This document shows positions 11,390 through 22,938 of a DNA stretch of 64,000 nucleotides, in pieces (the first letter of the stretch is position 1; the number at the start of each line of letters is the position of its first letter). Below the pieces are notes generated by a model that was not told the DNA's origin, made no database searches, and saw only the letters and a list, made by a program, of their open reading frames with translations. Origin of the DNA: Kalmusia sp. IMI 367209. Taxonomy: Eukaryota; Ascomycota; Dothideomycetes; Pleosporales; Didymosphaeriaceae. Both the position numbers and the translations under genes were made by a program. The stretch lies in contig JAPEUQ010000021.1 in NCBI GenBank assembly GCA_027946365.1, positions 186,001 to 250,000 of the forward strand. Reading direction: 5' to 3'.

Positions 11390-13047
11390 TTATATAGCCT
11401 TATCAGCAGCCTAAATAGGGAAGGATACTTGCCCAATTTCATGAGTATCCCATTGACGGGCAGCTTCTGTACAAGAGGTTTGGCCGGGCGCTTGCCCTTC
11501 TCTTCCTGGTCTTTTCGAAATTTCGCCTCTCAAGCTTCGGGTGGAGGTACATATGTATACCTGTTCATTCAGCCGTGATATGGTATCGACAGATGAGTTA
11601 TGAGCCACTTGGTCCGTATATGCTGGAGCTGCTTGTTCGCTCCTACAACACTCGCATGTTAATTATCGTTTTACAAGGAGAACAAAATCATAGCACTGAC
11701 ATCATTGTGAGAAAACTGGTTGGTGACACGATAATAATGCAAATTGGGTCATCACCATCACTAGGAGTGAATGGAAAGATGGATCACAGTGGGCTCGTCA
11801 TATGTGCGTCACGAGAGCTTCGTGTTTGCTCGGCGGGCCTATGCATTGGCGAAAACGCGTGATAGGGACCGAATGCTCAGTATGTTGGGGTGAGCCTGAC
11901 AAATTCATAAACCATGAGTGGAATGCGACGGTCTAGTTCGGGTTGTGTTAGCCTCACGGTTGGGTTTTGGCGATGGGGTGGAGGTGGTGGCGGGGAAGTT
12001 TAATTTATAGCTGATACTGTGATAGAGAAACCTTCGAAATTGGATTTTAGAGAAAACAAAAAGGCCTTCATAACATTGTCCATAGGTATGATGGGAAGTA
12101 GTGAACAAGGCATGTACATAATGCTCCACAGGTAGCTAGATCTCTTCTCTGTAAACATATCGAAAAATTACAGTTATGCTCAAGTTAATAATAGTCGTGG
12201 AGCTGTATCCTGGGATAGCTTACTAAACCGTAATGCATTGCGGTGGACGACATAAGTATAAGGAAACGCCACATCTCAGGGCGTGGGACTTTTGCGGGTC
12301 GCTAAAATGTGGTTTGTGTATGATTCTGGGCTGTATGTTACTGTTGGAATCCTACTTTGTACTCGGATGTATATGAACGGCTGCTGCAGAATTTTCGATT
12401 GTTGATGAACAAAGTTTAGGATATCGTATGTAGGCTAGTGGCACGCATACGCCTTGATGACGATCTGGGATCAATTGCTATGGCTGTAGCTGTGGACAGG
12501 ATATTATCTTAGTTGAAGTCACGAACTGTACAGAAAGCATGCTATGGTAACGGCCCGGCTGGAAGTTTTGGATTCAGAAACAGCTGGGTGGAGTATGTGG
12601 GCGAGGTAGCCACTCCTTAAACTTTTATCATCTAACTATAAGATATCATTCCACGGGGGAATCACTTGCGCTCTATCGTGGTGGGCGAGAAGAATTATAA
12701 GGACTTTTTCACATTTGTATTATGTGTTATAGGGTGGCTTAGCGCACCATGCCTCCTCGAACATTTAGCCTAGTACTGTAACACGTTGAAGAGAGGCTAG
12801 GTGAGGTAATTGCACTAGCGCCACTCCCGGCTATCATCTTCCTCCACACTTCCTTTCTTCCCCACACTTACGACAACGCTAACCTCACAGACAATATTCT
12901 ACCCACTTGAACTGACCAATAGATCTTCTACTATTATTTTGGTGGCTGCATAGTCGGGGACCAGCTTTCCCCAGACCAGATATGCATCACCTATTAAAAG
13001 GAGTCCGACCTGGTCTCTCCGCAGTAGGGGAAGCTCGGGAGGCCGGA

Positions 13048-13056
13048 TCGGAACTC
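13048..13056 (+). promoter_or_regulatory. Candidate shared regulator site (TCGGAACTC), P450 promoter
   Basis: ATCGGAACTC-N-AAT occurs about 190 bp before the P450 start and again before the cyclase gene (17577). It contains the CGG half-site used by Zn2Cys6 factors, and one such factor is encoded between the two genes. That it binds there is inference. Confidence 0.35.
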
Positions 13057-13247
13057 AAATTGTCCGAAATATGGACTTCTTGGATGTCGAACTCACGGAG
13101 ATATGAATATCTCATAACCCTGTGTCAGGTTTTTAGAAAGACTTCAGCAGTAAAGGCTTCTCAACGACTACCTCGACATTTGGCTCCTGCTTACCACATC
13201 TAGTAGACTGCATTGAAAGGATTGCAATACCATTGTTTTCTTGGAAG

Positions 13248-14862
13248 ATGGGTTACGCAGAGCACAGAGTGTCGTTCCTTCTGGGAGGTGGAGTTGCATT
13301 TGGGATACTATACGTTGTTGGTGTCATGATCTACCGGTTATGGTTTCATCCGCTGGCAAAATATCCGGGTCCCTTCCTTAATCGTGTCTCTCAGGTATTT
13401 CACCCAAATGGCAGTCGGTAAAATAAATCTGACTTTTGCTAGATTCCTGCCATCTATGCAGTCATTATCGGTCGACTTCCGATGCACACGAAAACGATTC
13501 ATGACAAATATGGACCTATAATACGACTTAGCCCAAATGAGCTTTCTTTCAACACGCCTCAAGCATGGGATGATATTTATGGCCTTCGGCCGGGCCGACC
13601 CAACCTTTCGAAAGATCCTATCCATGTCGGTGCGGTTGACCCTGTCCCAGGAGTTTCAACGATTTCCATGGCGGACAACGAAACGCACGCTCGTCAACGC
13701 CGCGCCCTTTCCCATGGTTTCTCACAACAAGCTCTTTGGGGACAAGAAGACATTGTCCAATCCTTTGTCACAAAACTTATGAACAACTTGGAAGGTTTTG
13801 CTCAGCAGAAGAAAAGTTTCAACATCGTTGACTGGTTCAACTTCATGACCTTTGATGTCATTGGTGATCTGGCCTTCGGCGAATCTTTTGGATGCCTTGA
13901 TAAAGGGGACTTTCACTTCTGGATAACACTAATCTTCCGGGCTGTACAGGCTGGAGCAGTCGAGACTGCTACAAGACGAGTGGCAACGCCCGGCTCTCCA
14001 CTGCAACAATATCTCATGAAGTGGATACCTAATGAGATGCGGAAGCAGCGGAAGGAACATTTGGCTTATAGCCGGGAAAAGGTTCTCAAGCGGCTTGCAG
14101 ACACAAAGACCGACAGGAAAGACTTTATCCACTATATTGTACGCCAAAGCAAGAAGATTGATCTATCGCAGGATGAGATCATCGTCAATGGCGCCCTGTT
14201 CATTGTTGCGGGAAGCGAAACCACCGCCATGACTCTCTCCGCAACCGTGAACTTTATGATGGCGCATCCTACTAAATTCGTTAAATTGAAGGAGGAGATT
14301 CGCAGTTCATTCGCACGCGAGGAAGACATCACTGTAGAGAAGGCCACGAACCTTCAGTATCTGAATGCTTGCGTTGAAGAAACTCTACGATTGCTTCCTC
14401 CAGCACCCATCGGTTTCTTGCGATCTGTACCAGTGGGTGGTGACACGATTGATGGACAGTACTTGCCAGGAGGGGTATGCTTTCCGGCTTCCAACATAAG
14501 ACGACGATGCTAACGTTTGAAAGACAACAGTATCAGTTAGCACATGGTGTGCGGCTCATAGCACTGACAATTTTCGAGACCCTGATGACTTCATCCCTGA
14601 GCGATGGTTCGATCCTGCCTACGCAAACGACAATAAGCTGGCCAGTCGGCCTTTTTCGATGGGTCCCCGAGGGTGCATAGGGAAAAATCTTGCCTACATG
14701 GAGTTAAGGCTTGCGCTGAGCCGTCTATTCTGGCGTTACGAGATCGAGAGCGTTGATGGAGCTCCAGACTGGGCTACAAAAGGTCAGATGAAGAATATGG
14801 TGGCATATTCAACATGGGTAAAACCTGAGCTTAATGTCAGAGTAACTCCGGTTTTACGATAG
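13248..14862 (+). CDS. Cytochrome P450 monooxygenase (CYP65-like)
   Basis: Exons 13248-13394, 13443-14474 and 14524-14862 join in phase to 505 residues. An N-terminal membrane anchor (residues about 9-30) leads to [13 protein letters not shown]. The I-helix carries AGSETTA, the K-helix [11 protein letters not shown] supplies ExxR, PERW is present, and the heme loop [12 protein letters not shown] gives the cysteine ligand C444. All catalytic landmarks are intact. The overall pattern resembles the fungal clan often annotated as isotrichodermin C-15 hydroxylase-like, which is a family label and not a substrate. It should hydroxylate a small hydrophobic compound at the ER with NADPH-P450 reductase. 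It is the first of four co-oriented accessory genes. Confidence 0.92.
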
Positions 14863-15295
14863 ACAAGTATCGAAAGATTGATGACTTCAATGACTTGCGA
14901 CATCTATTCTAGCGAGCAGGTGATATCAATTCAATACATGAATCTTTAGTACCTGGACCAAAGTTTGAGGGTGCATTGTGCGTCGATTTACCCTACAGAG
15001 TTGGCAAACTCCACAGCCTTTTGTACTCTATTTGTACACGACACTTGAAGCAGTTCGATCATCATGCTCGTAATGCCGTTTCCATGATTTGTGCGGGTTT
15101 TCATCTGGGCCGAGCTACTTAAACCCTAAATTAGGCGAATGCATCCGGATGAGGTAAAATGCGGGGAAGGAAGTCGCCAACCTCCGAACCGAAGCGGAGG
15201 AGGACGGCTGCCAGATTCCGACCAGGCACGTCCATGGCTCAGTTCTGCGCTCGCCACGATGCCTGTAGACATCATCTCTTGTCATACTAAAACCC
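14863..15295. other. intergenic, 433 bp (P450 to regulator)
   Basis: No gene is supported. It contains the promoter of the Zn2Cys6 gene with a CCG-N8-CGG palindrome at 15181-15200, about 95 bp before the ATG. Confidence 0.5.
15181..15200. promoter_or_regulatory. CCG-N8-CGG inverted repeat upstream of the Zn2Cys6 gene
   Basis: The arms CCTCCG and CGGAGG are perfect inverted repeats with an 8-bp spacer. Dimeric Zn2Cys6 factors typically bind paired CGG triplets in this arrangement. Its place just before the regulator's own ATG suggests autoregulation, which is inference. Confidence 0.45.
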
Positions 15296-17466
15296 ATGGC
15301 CACCAAGCGGAGACAGAATGACTCTCCCCATTCCGATGCGCCGCAAGCAGCCCCGGATAATGGAGATGCGTCTACCAGCCCACAAACGGCGCCCATTGCG
15401 GAAAATTATCCCCGGAAGCGCATAGCGATTGCTGTAAGTCGGTGTATGCACTCTACAAGACCCTTGGAGCTGTCTAATGCAGTCTAGTGTAATGTATGTC
15501 GCTTTCGGAAGACGAGATGCGATGCACAAAAACCATCGTGTGGGTTCTGTACAGATTTGGGAATTGAATGCACGTACCGCAAACCAACAGTAGGGGATAG
15601 GTTCGTATATTTTTACTAATAATAATGGAATTTGCAAAAGTATGTGTGCTGGGTATATCGTTGAAACTAACTACATATCAGAGGAAAAGTCCCTGGTCCA
15701 CCTTCTGAAGCCCTGGAAAACATTGAGCGGCGACTATCTGAACTGGAGTCTCGTCTGGAGGCCACACAACAGTTGGTGCGAGTGCAAAATGCCGCTGTGG
15801 TTTCGCCAAACGCGTCTCATCACAGCGAGATGCTACCTCCTCACGAACCACCCTCGCGAAGATCGAGTGTGAATAGAGTCGCCGTGGATTACCTCGCTGC
15901 TACTAATGTGTCAAATGGCTCAGTCGGGACTTCTGTTACTTATGATTTTGCCTACCGACAAACAGCTACCGAAGCGCTCACCGCAAGGCCTAGCCTTTTG
16001 CATTTCCGTGCGCCATCGTATATTCACGTGGATAGTTGGGACTATACGAAAGAGTTTTATGATGACGAAATTCTCGCCGGCGAGCAATTATCGGATCAAC
16101 TAGATAGCCTTCTTGAGCAGCCTATCGATTTGTCCAGGAGAACTACAAGGCGTCTGCAGCAAAGCTTCGTTGAGAACTTCCTTCGCTGGACGCCCATATT
16201 CGATCAACGGACATGTGTGAATGCTGTTGAACAAACACATTTGGAAAATTTTCTTGGGTCGACTCCTTCGACATGTCTCACTTTCTTCTTGTTAGCCGTG
16301 GGCGCTATTACAGAAGACAAAGGTGAGAGCCATGACCATTCACATTCGGGGCTTGGGTATCTCGCTCGGGGATGCCAGATCTTGGAACGATTGTCACTGC
16401 GGACTGGATCTCTCATGGCCTTGCAGTGCCGGGTACTGCAAGCATCATACTTCAAGTTCGCGATTCGACCTATGCAGACATGGAACTCAATAACCCAAGC
16501 GGCAAGAGATTGCATGCACATTTACAGCTCACGCATGAGAAATCATATGACTCCAGCAGAACAAGAAGCCTTCAACCGCGCCTTTTGGGCTACGTCGACC
16601 ATCGTGCATGAGTTAGAAGCTACGATGAAAATGTTTCCTGTTGGAATACGGCAATTTCACGAGATGGTACCTCTGCCACAGTTTGAAGAAGAGGATTCCG
16701 GCTTCTATTATTTCCTTGCTCAGATCAGTCTCCGCAAGTTCTTGACTCAATCACTTGAGGTAGTTGGGTACCATAGTGGTCGCGTTATCTACGCGCCCGT
16801 GGTAACGCGAGAATTGAGGAAACAGGTTCGTGAGTGGTACGATCATCTTCCCTCGGTTGTGCGTTTTCCCTTGGATGCTACTCCAGTCTTCGATTCTCGT
16901 AAGTCATTCTTAAGAGGCCAGTATATTGCATTATTCGTTGTTCTAGGGTGGCCTTCAGTGTTAAAAATTATGGAACACGGCATTGGGGAAGAAGCACCTT
17001 TCGACAAGAATGCAATTGCTGTCATGAAAGAACAAGCGTCGGGATGCATAAGAGGATGTTGCCTATACTTGAGTGTAGCAGATGAACAATTAATGGGTAG
17101 CGTTATGGGCACTCATTTTTCGATGTGGGCGTAAGTTGGCTAGTCAAACCCTACATTGGCAATGCTAACCATATGAATAGCGCATTCGCCATGCTAGCGA
17201 CCCTCATCATCACATTCAATTGTCCAGCTCTGGCCTTCGTGGAAGAGACAAAGCAAGAGCATCATATACGCAACGCCTACGAGTTATTACGGCCCTGGGA
17301 ACATGTGCCTTTGATACGTAGAGGTCTGGAGCGAGCACGGATCCTAATGCAACAAGCTGGTCTAACAGATGGAACTCCTAGCTATCCTGTCACACCATCT
17401 AATTTTGTCACTCCAGCCTTGGCACAACTTGATTGGTATTCTCCGCAAAGTGGCCCAAAGACATGA
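15296..17466 (+). CDS. Zn2Cys6 fungal transcription factor
   Basis: Exons 15296-15433, 15488-15600, 15682-17130 and 17181-17466 join in phase to 661 residues. Near residues 47-76 lies CNVCRFRKTRCDAQKPSC followed by GFC and a final Cys, giving C-x2-C-x6-C-x6-C-x2-C-x6-C, the binuclear zinc cluster that binds CGG triplets. A short linker and coiled-coil (ENIERRLSELESRLEATQQL) follow and should drive dimerisation. The remainder is the helical middle-homology region (fungal-specific TF type), with LRWTPIFD and ALQCRVLQASYFKF. The cluster is split from the N-terminus by an intron just before the first Cys, as is common. It sits between the P450 and the cyclase gene, so it is the obvious local regulator. 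Confidence 0.9.
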
Positions 17467-17576
17467 GCTGTGAACCTTGTTAGAATCGATTAGCGGAGTT
17501 CGATAACCGGGGCCCCGTGAAGATTGCCGATATAGCGCTGCACACGTGACGTGACAGAACCATCCGAGGCGGGATA

Positions 17577-17585
17577 TCGGAACTC
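17577..17585 (+). promoter_or_regulatory. Candidate shared regulator site (TCGGAACTC), cyclase promoter
   Basis: Same core as at 13048, here about 90 bp before the cyclase ATG, again as ATCGGAACTC-N-AAT. A CACGTGACGTGA element (about 17543-17554) and a CGGGGCCCCG palindrome lie further upstream in the same short promoter. Confidence 0.35.
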
Positions 17586-17672
17586 TAATCCATTTTGATG
17601 GACAAGTACCGTCTCATATGAGAGATTTGGTGATTCTAGAAATTTTTACGATTTTTTCACATCCAATCAGCT

Positions 17673-18776
17673 ATGGGCTCACAGCAAATGACCAGGCCAT
17701 ATCCAAAGTTCACAGAGTTACCACTCAATACCTCTGACCCCCCTCACTCAGCGTGGGGCCTTTGGGGAAAGGATGATGAACTTGGTACACTCAATCATCT
17801 CACACCAGAACGAGTTGTGGCAGCTGCAAAGGAAGTGAAGACAGGCACACGTTTCGGCCTCAATTGGGCATTGGAACAAATGGATCATACTGGCGGCTTC
17901 AGGGAAACCATCAAACATGAGATCTTTCAGTTAGCGGAGAATATGAACGTATGTTTCTTCGATCCTTACCTGTTCTGCTACTTATCTCCTGGAGGACGAT
18001 CGCATTACTTTTAATACGCAAACAAGTACGCAATGGGATGGTCTACGACACTGGGGTTTCGATGATGGCCGCTTTTATAATGGTTTCACCCAGAGGGAAA
18101 TTATGGAGAATAAGACGCCACGATTAGGCATTCAAGGTACGGAAATGCCAGCCAGGGCGAACAGCACACTGACACTATACAGCATGGGCTAAGCACGGTC
18201 TCGTCGGACGTGGAGTCCTAATAGACTTCGTATCATATGCAGCAAAGAACAGCATAGAATACGACCCCTTAGACTTCTACGCTGTACCTTTGAAGACTGC
18301 GAAGCAGATCGCTAAGGAGTGTAATTTTGATTTCCAAGCGGGTGACATCATCCTGCTCCGCACCGGTACGTTCCTATATGTCGTTTTGAAGTTCCTCCTG
18401 ACAACCGTCTACTTCAGGGTTTACCACGGCGTTCGAAAATGCGGATCTTGAAACGAAGAAAATTATCATGGCTAAAAGCCCTTTCAGATACCCAGGGATG
18501 GAAAGTAATCTTGAAGTTCTCGAATGGCTCTGGGACACCCAGATTGCTGCCGTTGCAGGAGACTGCCCTGGATTTGAAGCTTGGCCTCCATCCGAGCACG
18601 CCTTGCACCAAGTCTTGCTCGCAGGTTTTGGGATGCCGATTGGCGAGATGTTCGCGCTCGATGAACTTGCGAAGGAGTGCGAGAAGCAGAAGCGGTGGAC
18701 ATTCATGCTTACAAGCGAACCTTTGAATGTCAAAGGTGGTGTTGCGAGCCCCCCAAATGCGCTGGCTATCATGTGA
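17673..18776 (+). CDS. Cyclase-family metal-dependent hydrolase (kynurenine-formamidase-like fold)
   Basis: Exons 17673-17948, 17995-18136, 18183-18365 and 18418-18776 join in phase to 319 residues. The N-terminus SAWGLWGKDDELGTLNHLTPE and the core TQTSTQWDGLRHWGF are typical of the larger fungal/bacterial branch of the cyclase family (PF04199). In classical members such as KynB the metal motif is HxGTHxDxPxH. Here the equivalent is STQWDGLRH, keeping Asp and the last His but with Gln at one ligand position, as in this branch. AGDIILLRTGF and the C-terminal PLNVKGGVASPPNALAIM also fit. The substrate is unknown, likely an amide, lactone or ester in the pathway of its P450/MFS neighbours. Confidence 0.85.
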
Positions 18777-19805
18777 GCGAGAGTTGTATAGTTAGAGATA
18801 TACCATCGTTGTTCGCAAGTGTAGGGGACGCGCGCGACGGACGCGGTATGCGTCACTCATCAAGCCAAAAACTAAACATCATTACGTTTAGCCAGCCCGA
18901 AGGATAGCGATTCTGTTCACATTCCTCTTTCATTGCCTACAAATATATCTCCGGCGTGTATCTTGAGTGTGTAGTGTGCAGCCAACCAATGGCGGATGTG
19001 TGTGTGTGTGGAGAGGTTGGGAAACGGCAAACGATATCCTTTGCCGGGGATCCTCGGTAAGATTCGAATCCCATCCGTTTCCAATCTTATTGGTCGATCT
19101 ATCCAAGATGAATGGACCACCACATTACATGTGAATGCTTGCTGTACATTGGTAGCCATGCTTTTTCGATCTTGTGGAGACTGAGGGCTGCAACCATGAC
19201 GCGCCACAAACTACGCGCCTTCCATCGCTCTCTCTCTTCCTAATAGGTCCAGAACATCGTAGTCATAGAAGGTCAAGTCACCATCGAGACATCCAGCCTG
19301 CCGAGCAGCCGCGACATTCTCTGGGGGATCAGCTTGGCTTACCGCGGAGTCTATATTATACCCTAAGCGAACATGGAGGTACGCGAAGGCGCCAGTAAGC
19401 CGAGATTGTAGAGTCGTCTCAGGATAAGCTTCCCCATGTTATGCAGTGGTAGCAGATCCAGGCCCACATTTTCCCCAGAGTAGCCACCCACAAGTTCACT
19501 CCGCAGTGATTTATGTCTAGCACTCTCTTCTCCACAAAACTACCAGCTAACGCCCGTAGTGTCAGTCCTAAGCTTCCTTAGCTCGTCGAGAAGACAAGGT
19601 TTTGAAGCGATCCGAGCTCATTCACAAGCATTAGCATGTTTCGTGGACGGGGATAAGCAGCGAAACACGGGGTGTCTTTAGGTGCATTCGCCCCCTATAT
19701 ATGTGCCCAATACTGGGGGTCAGGATCAAAACCTTCCCAACAACCTGGGTCTGCGACTCTTCCACGTCTGTTTGACAGTAATTGCAGATTATCGGGAGCC
19801 CAATT
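18777..19805. other. intergenic, 1.03 kb (cyclase to MFS)
   Basis: No gene is supported; open frames are short and structureless. The right part is the promoter of the MFS gene. The TCGGAACTC core of the other two promoters was not found here by eye. Confidence 0.5.
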
Positions 19806-21829
19806 ATGTCGACTGGCATCGAAAAGGCCGAGACGGACCACGTCGAGGTCATGGAGAACTCGAATTCTTCACATATCTCTGAGAGTGGTGTTGGGAAGGA
19901 CCATGTTCTCAACCAGAACTATATCCCCAACGAAGCCCGAAATGAAGACGTCGTCACCTTGAAGACGTGGATGGTTATTGTTGTAAGCTCACCCGATCTC
20001 TACTTGTTGAGTTTATCTGAACACCTAGGTACTTTCTATTTCATATGGCCTTAGCTTTTGGGTCGTAACCACGCTGGGTGCCATTCAAGCGCAAGTTGCC
20101 ACTCAATTGGGCAACGCATCCAATGCTGCGTGGTGGACTACTGTGTATGATATACTTTTCGAGATCTGCCTCATGATTTCCTAATCTTTTACAGATACAC
20201 GATGTGCACTGCTATCTCGTTCATGATCTTTGGTGGCAACTCTGATCTCTTCGGTCGACGCTGGTTCGTCAATAGCGGAAACATATTGGTTTTCGCCGGT
20301 TATATCGCGATTGGGGCCGCAAAAAACACTGAAACGATCATTGGAGGGTGCACTGCAATCGGTGTTGTAAGCCAACGACCTGCTGTATTTTACGAAATTA
20401 TCTACTAATCTTTACAGGGTGCTGGGCTGTGCCAGCTTAGTGCCTTTGGTATCCCAGAGCTCCTACCTAATAGACTACGCCATATCGGTGTGCTCATTGC
20501 AGGTAAGCCGATAAAACATCTAAGATACGGATGCTTTGGGCAAAGTTGACCAAGGCAGATGCTAGTACATGGGTTGCAGTCCTTTTCGGACCTATCGTTG
20601 CTCGTTATGCCATCCGTCACGGCGAAGCCTGGAGGTGGCTCTTCTATTCAGCTGCCATTGGCTGTGCCATCGTATTTGGTCTTTTAGCCTGGCTATATCA
20701 TCCACCCAAACACCCTAGAGGCATTGCCTGGAGCAAAGCCCTACGCGAACTTGATTACCTCGGAGCCGTACTATTCACCGGTGGCGCCGTCTGTGTATTT
20801 ACCGGTGTGGTTTATACGAATGTCGTACAGTCTTCCGATCCTAAGGTGGTTACTCTCCTTGTGGTTGGTTTCGTGGTCATTGGAGTCTTCGCCGCTTGGG
20901 AGCGATGGGGCAAATTGAAACAGCCTATGTGCCCACCCGAAATTTTCGCCAAGGACAAAGGCCGAGAGTTGTAAGTTTAAGAGATTACGAGAGAAAGGTG
21001 CTATCGCGCTAATTGGGGACACAGTACCTTTCCGTTCATCGCTGGCGTTATCGTCAATATGTTCTTCTATTCTGTCAATATCGTCTATCCAACCATGATC
21101 AATGTGCTCTGGACGAATGCCACGACGCCCCTGTCCACCTCCCTCAAATACACCCTCCCACAGAACCTTGGCCTGATCTTTGGCTCCATGCTCCTCTGGT
21201 TCTTCGGTATCAAGATCGGACACTGGAAATGGCAATTTATCGGGTCCTTCGCCATAATGACTCTCTTTGGTTCCCTCCTAGCACTCGGAAACATAGGAAA
21301 TATGTCCATGATCATGGTCTTCTGCTTCATTGTCCAGGGCGCTTATGGCTGGGCACAAACACTCAGTATCACTTGGATCCAGATGGGTGTCCCACAGACA
21401 CAGCTCGGTATATCAGGCGCACTTGCAGGTGTTGCACGCTGGACCGGTGGCGCCCTCTCGTCATCCATCTATCTAGCCATCCTCTCCAACGTCCAGGCCT
21501 CGCAAGCTTCCCGCCTTGTCAGCATCGCGGTCGTCGGGGCGGGTGGGTCCGAAACTACTGCAGCAGGGCTCCTCGCTGCGCTACCGCTCGGTGCGGAAGC
21601 GATTGCTAAGGTACCAGGTGCGAACGAGGCGATGATGGTAGCTGCCGGTGCGGCGTTCACGCAGAGCTACGTCATCGCGCTAAGGACGGTCTGTCTAACG
21701 AGTATCGCTTTTGGTGTTATAGGGACAGTATGTTGCTGTTTCTCGAACGATATCGGGCCGAAGATGAACGACAAGATCGAGGTGTTTTTGGAGAACGATG
21801 TGCAGGCCGATAAGAATCGGTTTCACTGA
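19806..21829 (+). CDS. MFS efflux transporter, Tri12-like (DHA2-type drug:H+ antiporter)
   Basis: Exons 19806-19982, 20029-20144, 20195-20366, 20418-20502, 20559-20970 and 21025-21829 join in phase to 588 residues. A polar N-terminus of about 55 residues precedes many hydrophobic segments. NSDLFGRRWFVNSGN is the loop 2-3 MFS signature, and GVLIADASTWVAVLFGP, ARYAIRHGEAWRW and YHPPKHPRGI follow, as in the fungal trichothecene efflux pump family (PF06609). That is a family name and does not imply trichothecenes. The acceptor at 20558 was chosen over 20579 because it restores the IADAST block. Plasma-membrane export of the product or toxic substrate of the neighbouring enzymes is the likely role. 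Confidence 0.88.
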
Positions 21830-22938
21830 GCTATCTTGAGTGAGAAACATAGAAGGCACATCGCGTCAGAAGGATACTGTAACTGCCTTTAGTAATGCGA
21901 AGGACGAAGGCAAATCTTTGCCTTTTTCCCGATAACATGGGTCATTGCAAACCTTTTGCCCCTTGCGATTACGTGCTGCGAAAGTCGTTGGCTGGAAGAA
22001 TGCGGAGTCCTGCATAACCCCCAACGTTGTGTAACAACTGAGACATACACTGCAATTTGTAGCGCCCTCGTGAGGTTACACAAGGACTTGGTGTGTATGT
22101 AAGCCGTGTCTGGGGAAACGGGGAGCATGGGGTCAATCAAAGTACCGATGAAAGCTAAGTGAGCTCGATCCACTCACATATACCGCACCACACCGCCTTC
22201 TCAAGTAACATTACCGCTGTTCTGAAACCCACGCCGTTTTCTTTCTCAACAAATTAAACTGTGTTGCGAGACGCGACGACCACCACTGTACACATGGGGT
22301 CGTGAACCTGTCGTTTTCTTGTTAACGTAGTATCATCATCCAACGGACCTCCCTCATTTTTCTCCTTAACAGGGTCACTTTAGCCCTGACATCACTGTCA
22401 GGTAAATTGATAATGATGTACGATTCTTGACCGGAGATACATGCTGGTATCGGTGAAGTCATAGCGAGCCACTGAAGCAGCGGATGCATGTTTTCCACTA
22501 GGCATTGTCCATAGAAGCAGCCACAGACACGACAAGTGGACATCAAGGCCTCGCAGTCCTGATTATTGGATCAGTAACTTAAAATTTGAACACAGTAAAA
22601 TCCAGAGGGTTGGTATGGCCAAGCTCAGCATGTCATGCTATGTGATGCGGGATAGGCGAGCAAGTATAGAGCTCATCAGTTGATCCACGGATCAGCTCGT
22701 GGTGACTTTAATTTATCCTAAGCGCACACAAACAAATGTTAGGGTTAGGGAAAACGCACTGAACTTCATGATTTATCATTCCTTTTAAACTGCGCTATCT
22801 TTGTATCTGACCACACGCGCCAATTTGGGGCGTCAACGGTAAATAGCAATAATACCTTCCAATTCTCACCAATCATCATTGATGGTACTGCTTCCTCGCA
22901 GACACCATTCGTACTGTTGAAAACAAGGGCAAGTCAAA
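21830..22938. other. intergenic, 1.11 kb
   Basis: Convergent 3' flanks of the MFS and gamma-COP genes. No gene is supported. Two TTAGGG units sit at 22739-22750. Confidence 0.5.
22739..22750 (+). repeat. Two telomere-type TTAGGG units
   Basis: TTAGGGTTAGGG occurs once in the spacer beyond the gamma-COP stop. Two units can arise by chance or serve as a Tbf1-type protein site. It is not evidence of a chromosome end. Confidence 0.4.

Larger units (their letters stand above)
10677..13247. other. gene-poor block, 2.57 kb
   Basis: No intact gene is supported. Composition is more AT-rich than the flanking genes. A minus-strand stretch near 11900-11960 reads QPELDRRIPLMVYEFVRLT in one frame, reminiscent of a 2EXR-type block, but stops surround it. 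A short inverted repeat lies at 11348-11389. The last 300 bp before 13248 hold the P450 promoter. Confidence 0.5.

Noticed and set aside
19061..19070. GATTCGAATC, tRNA T-arm-like string
   Set aside because: The flanking bases do not form the T stem, and no matching acceptor or anticodon arms could be found around it. It is just a short palindrome.
22739..22750. TTAGGG repeats as a telomere
   Set aside because: Only two units inside a spacer between ordinary genes; not a chromosome end.
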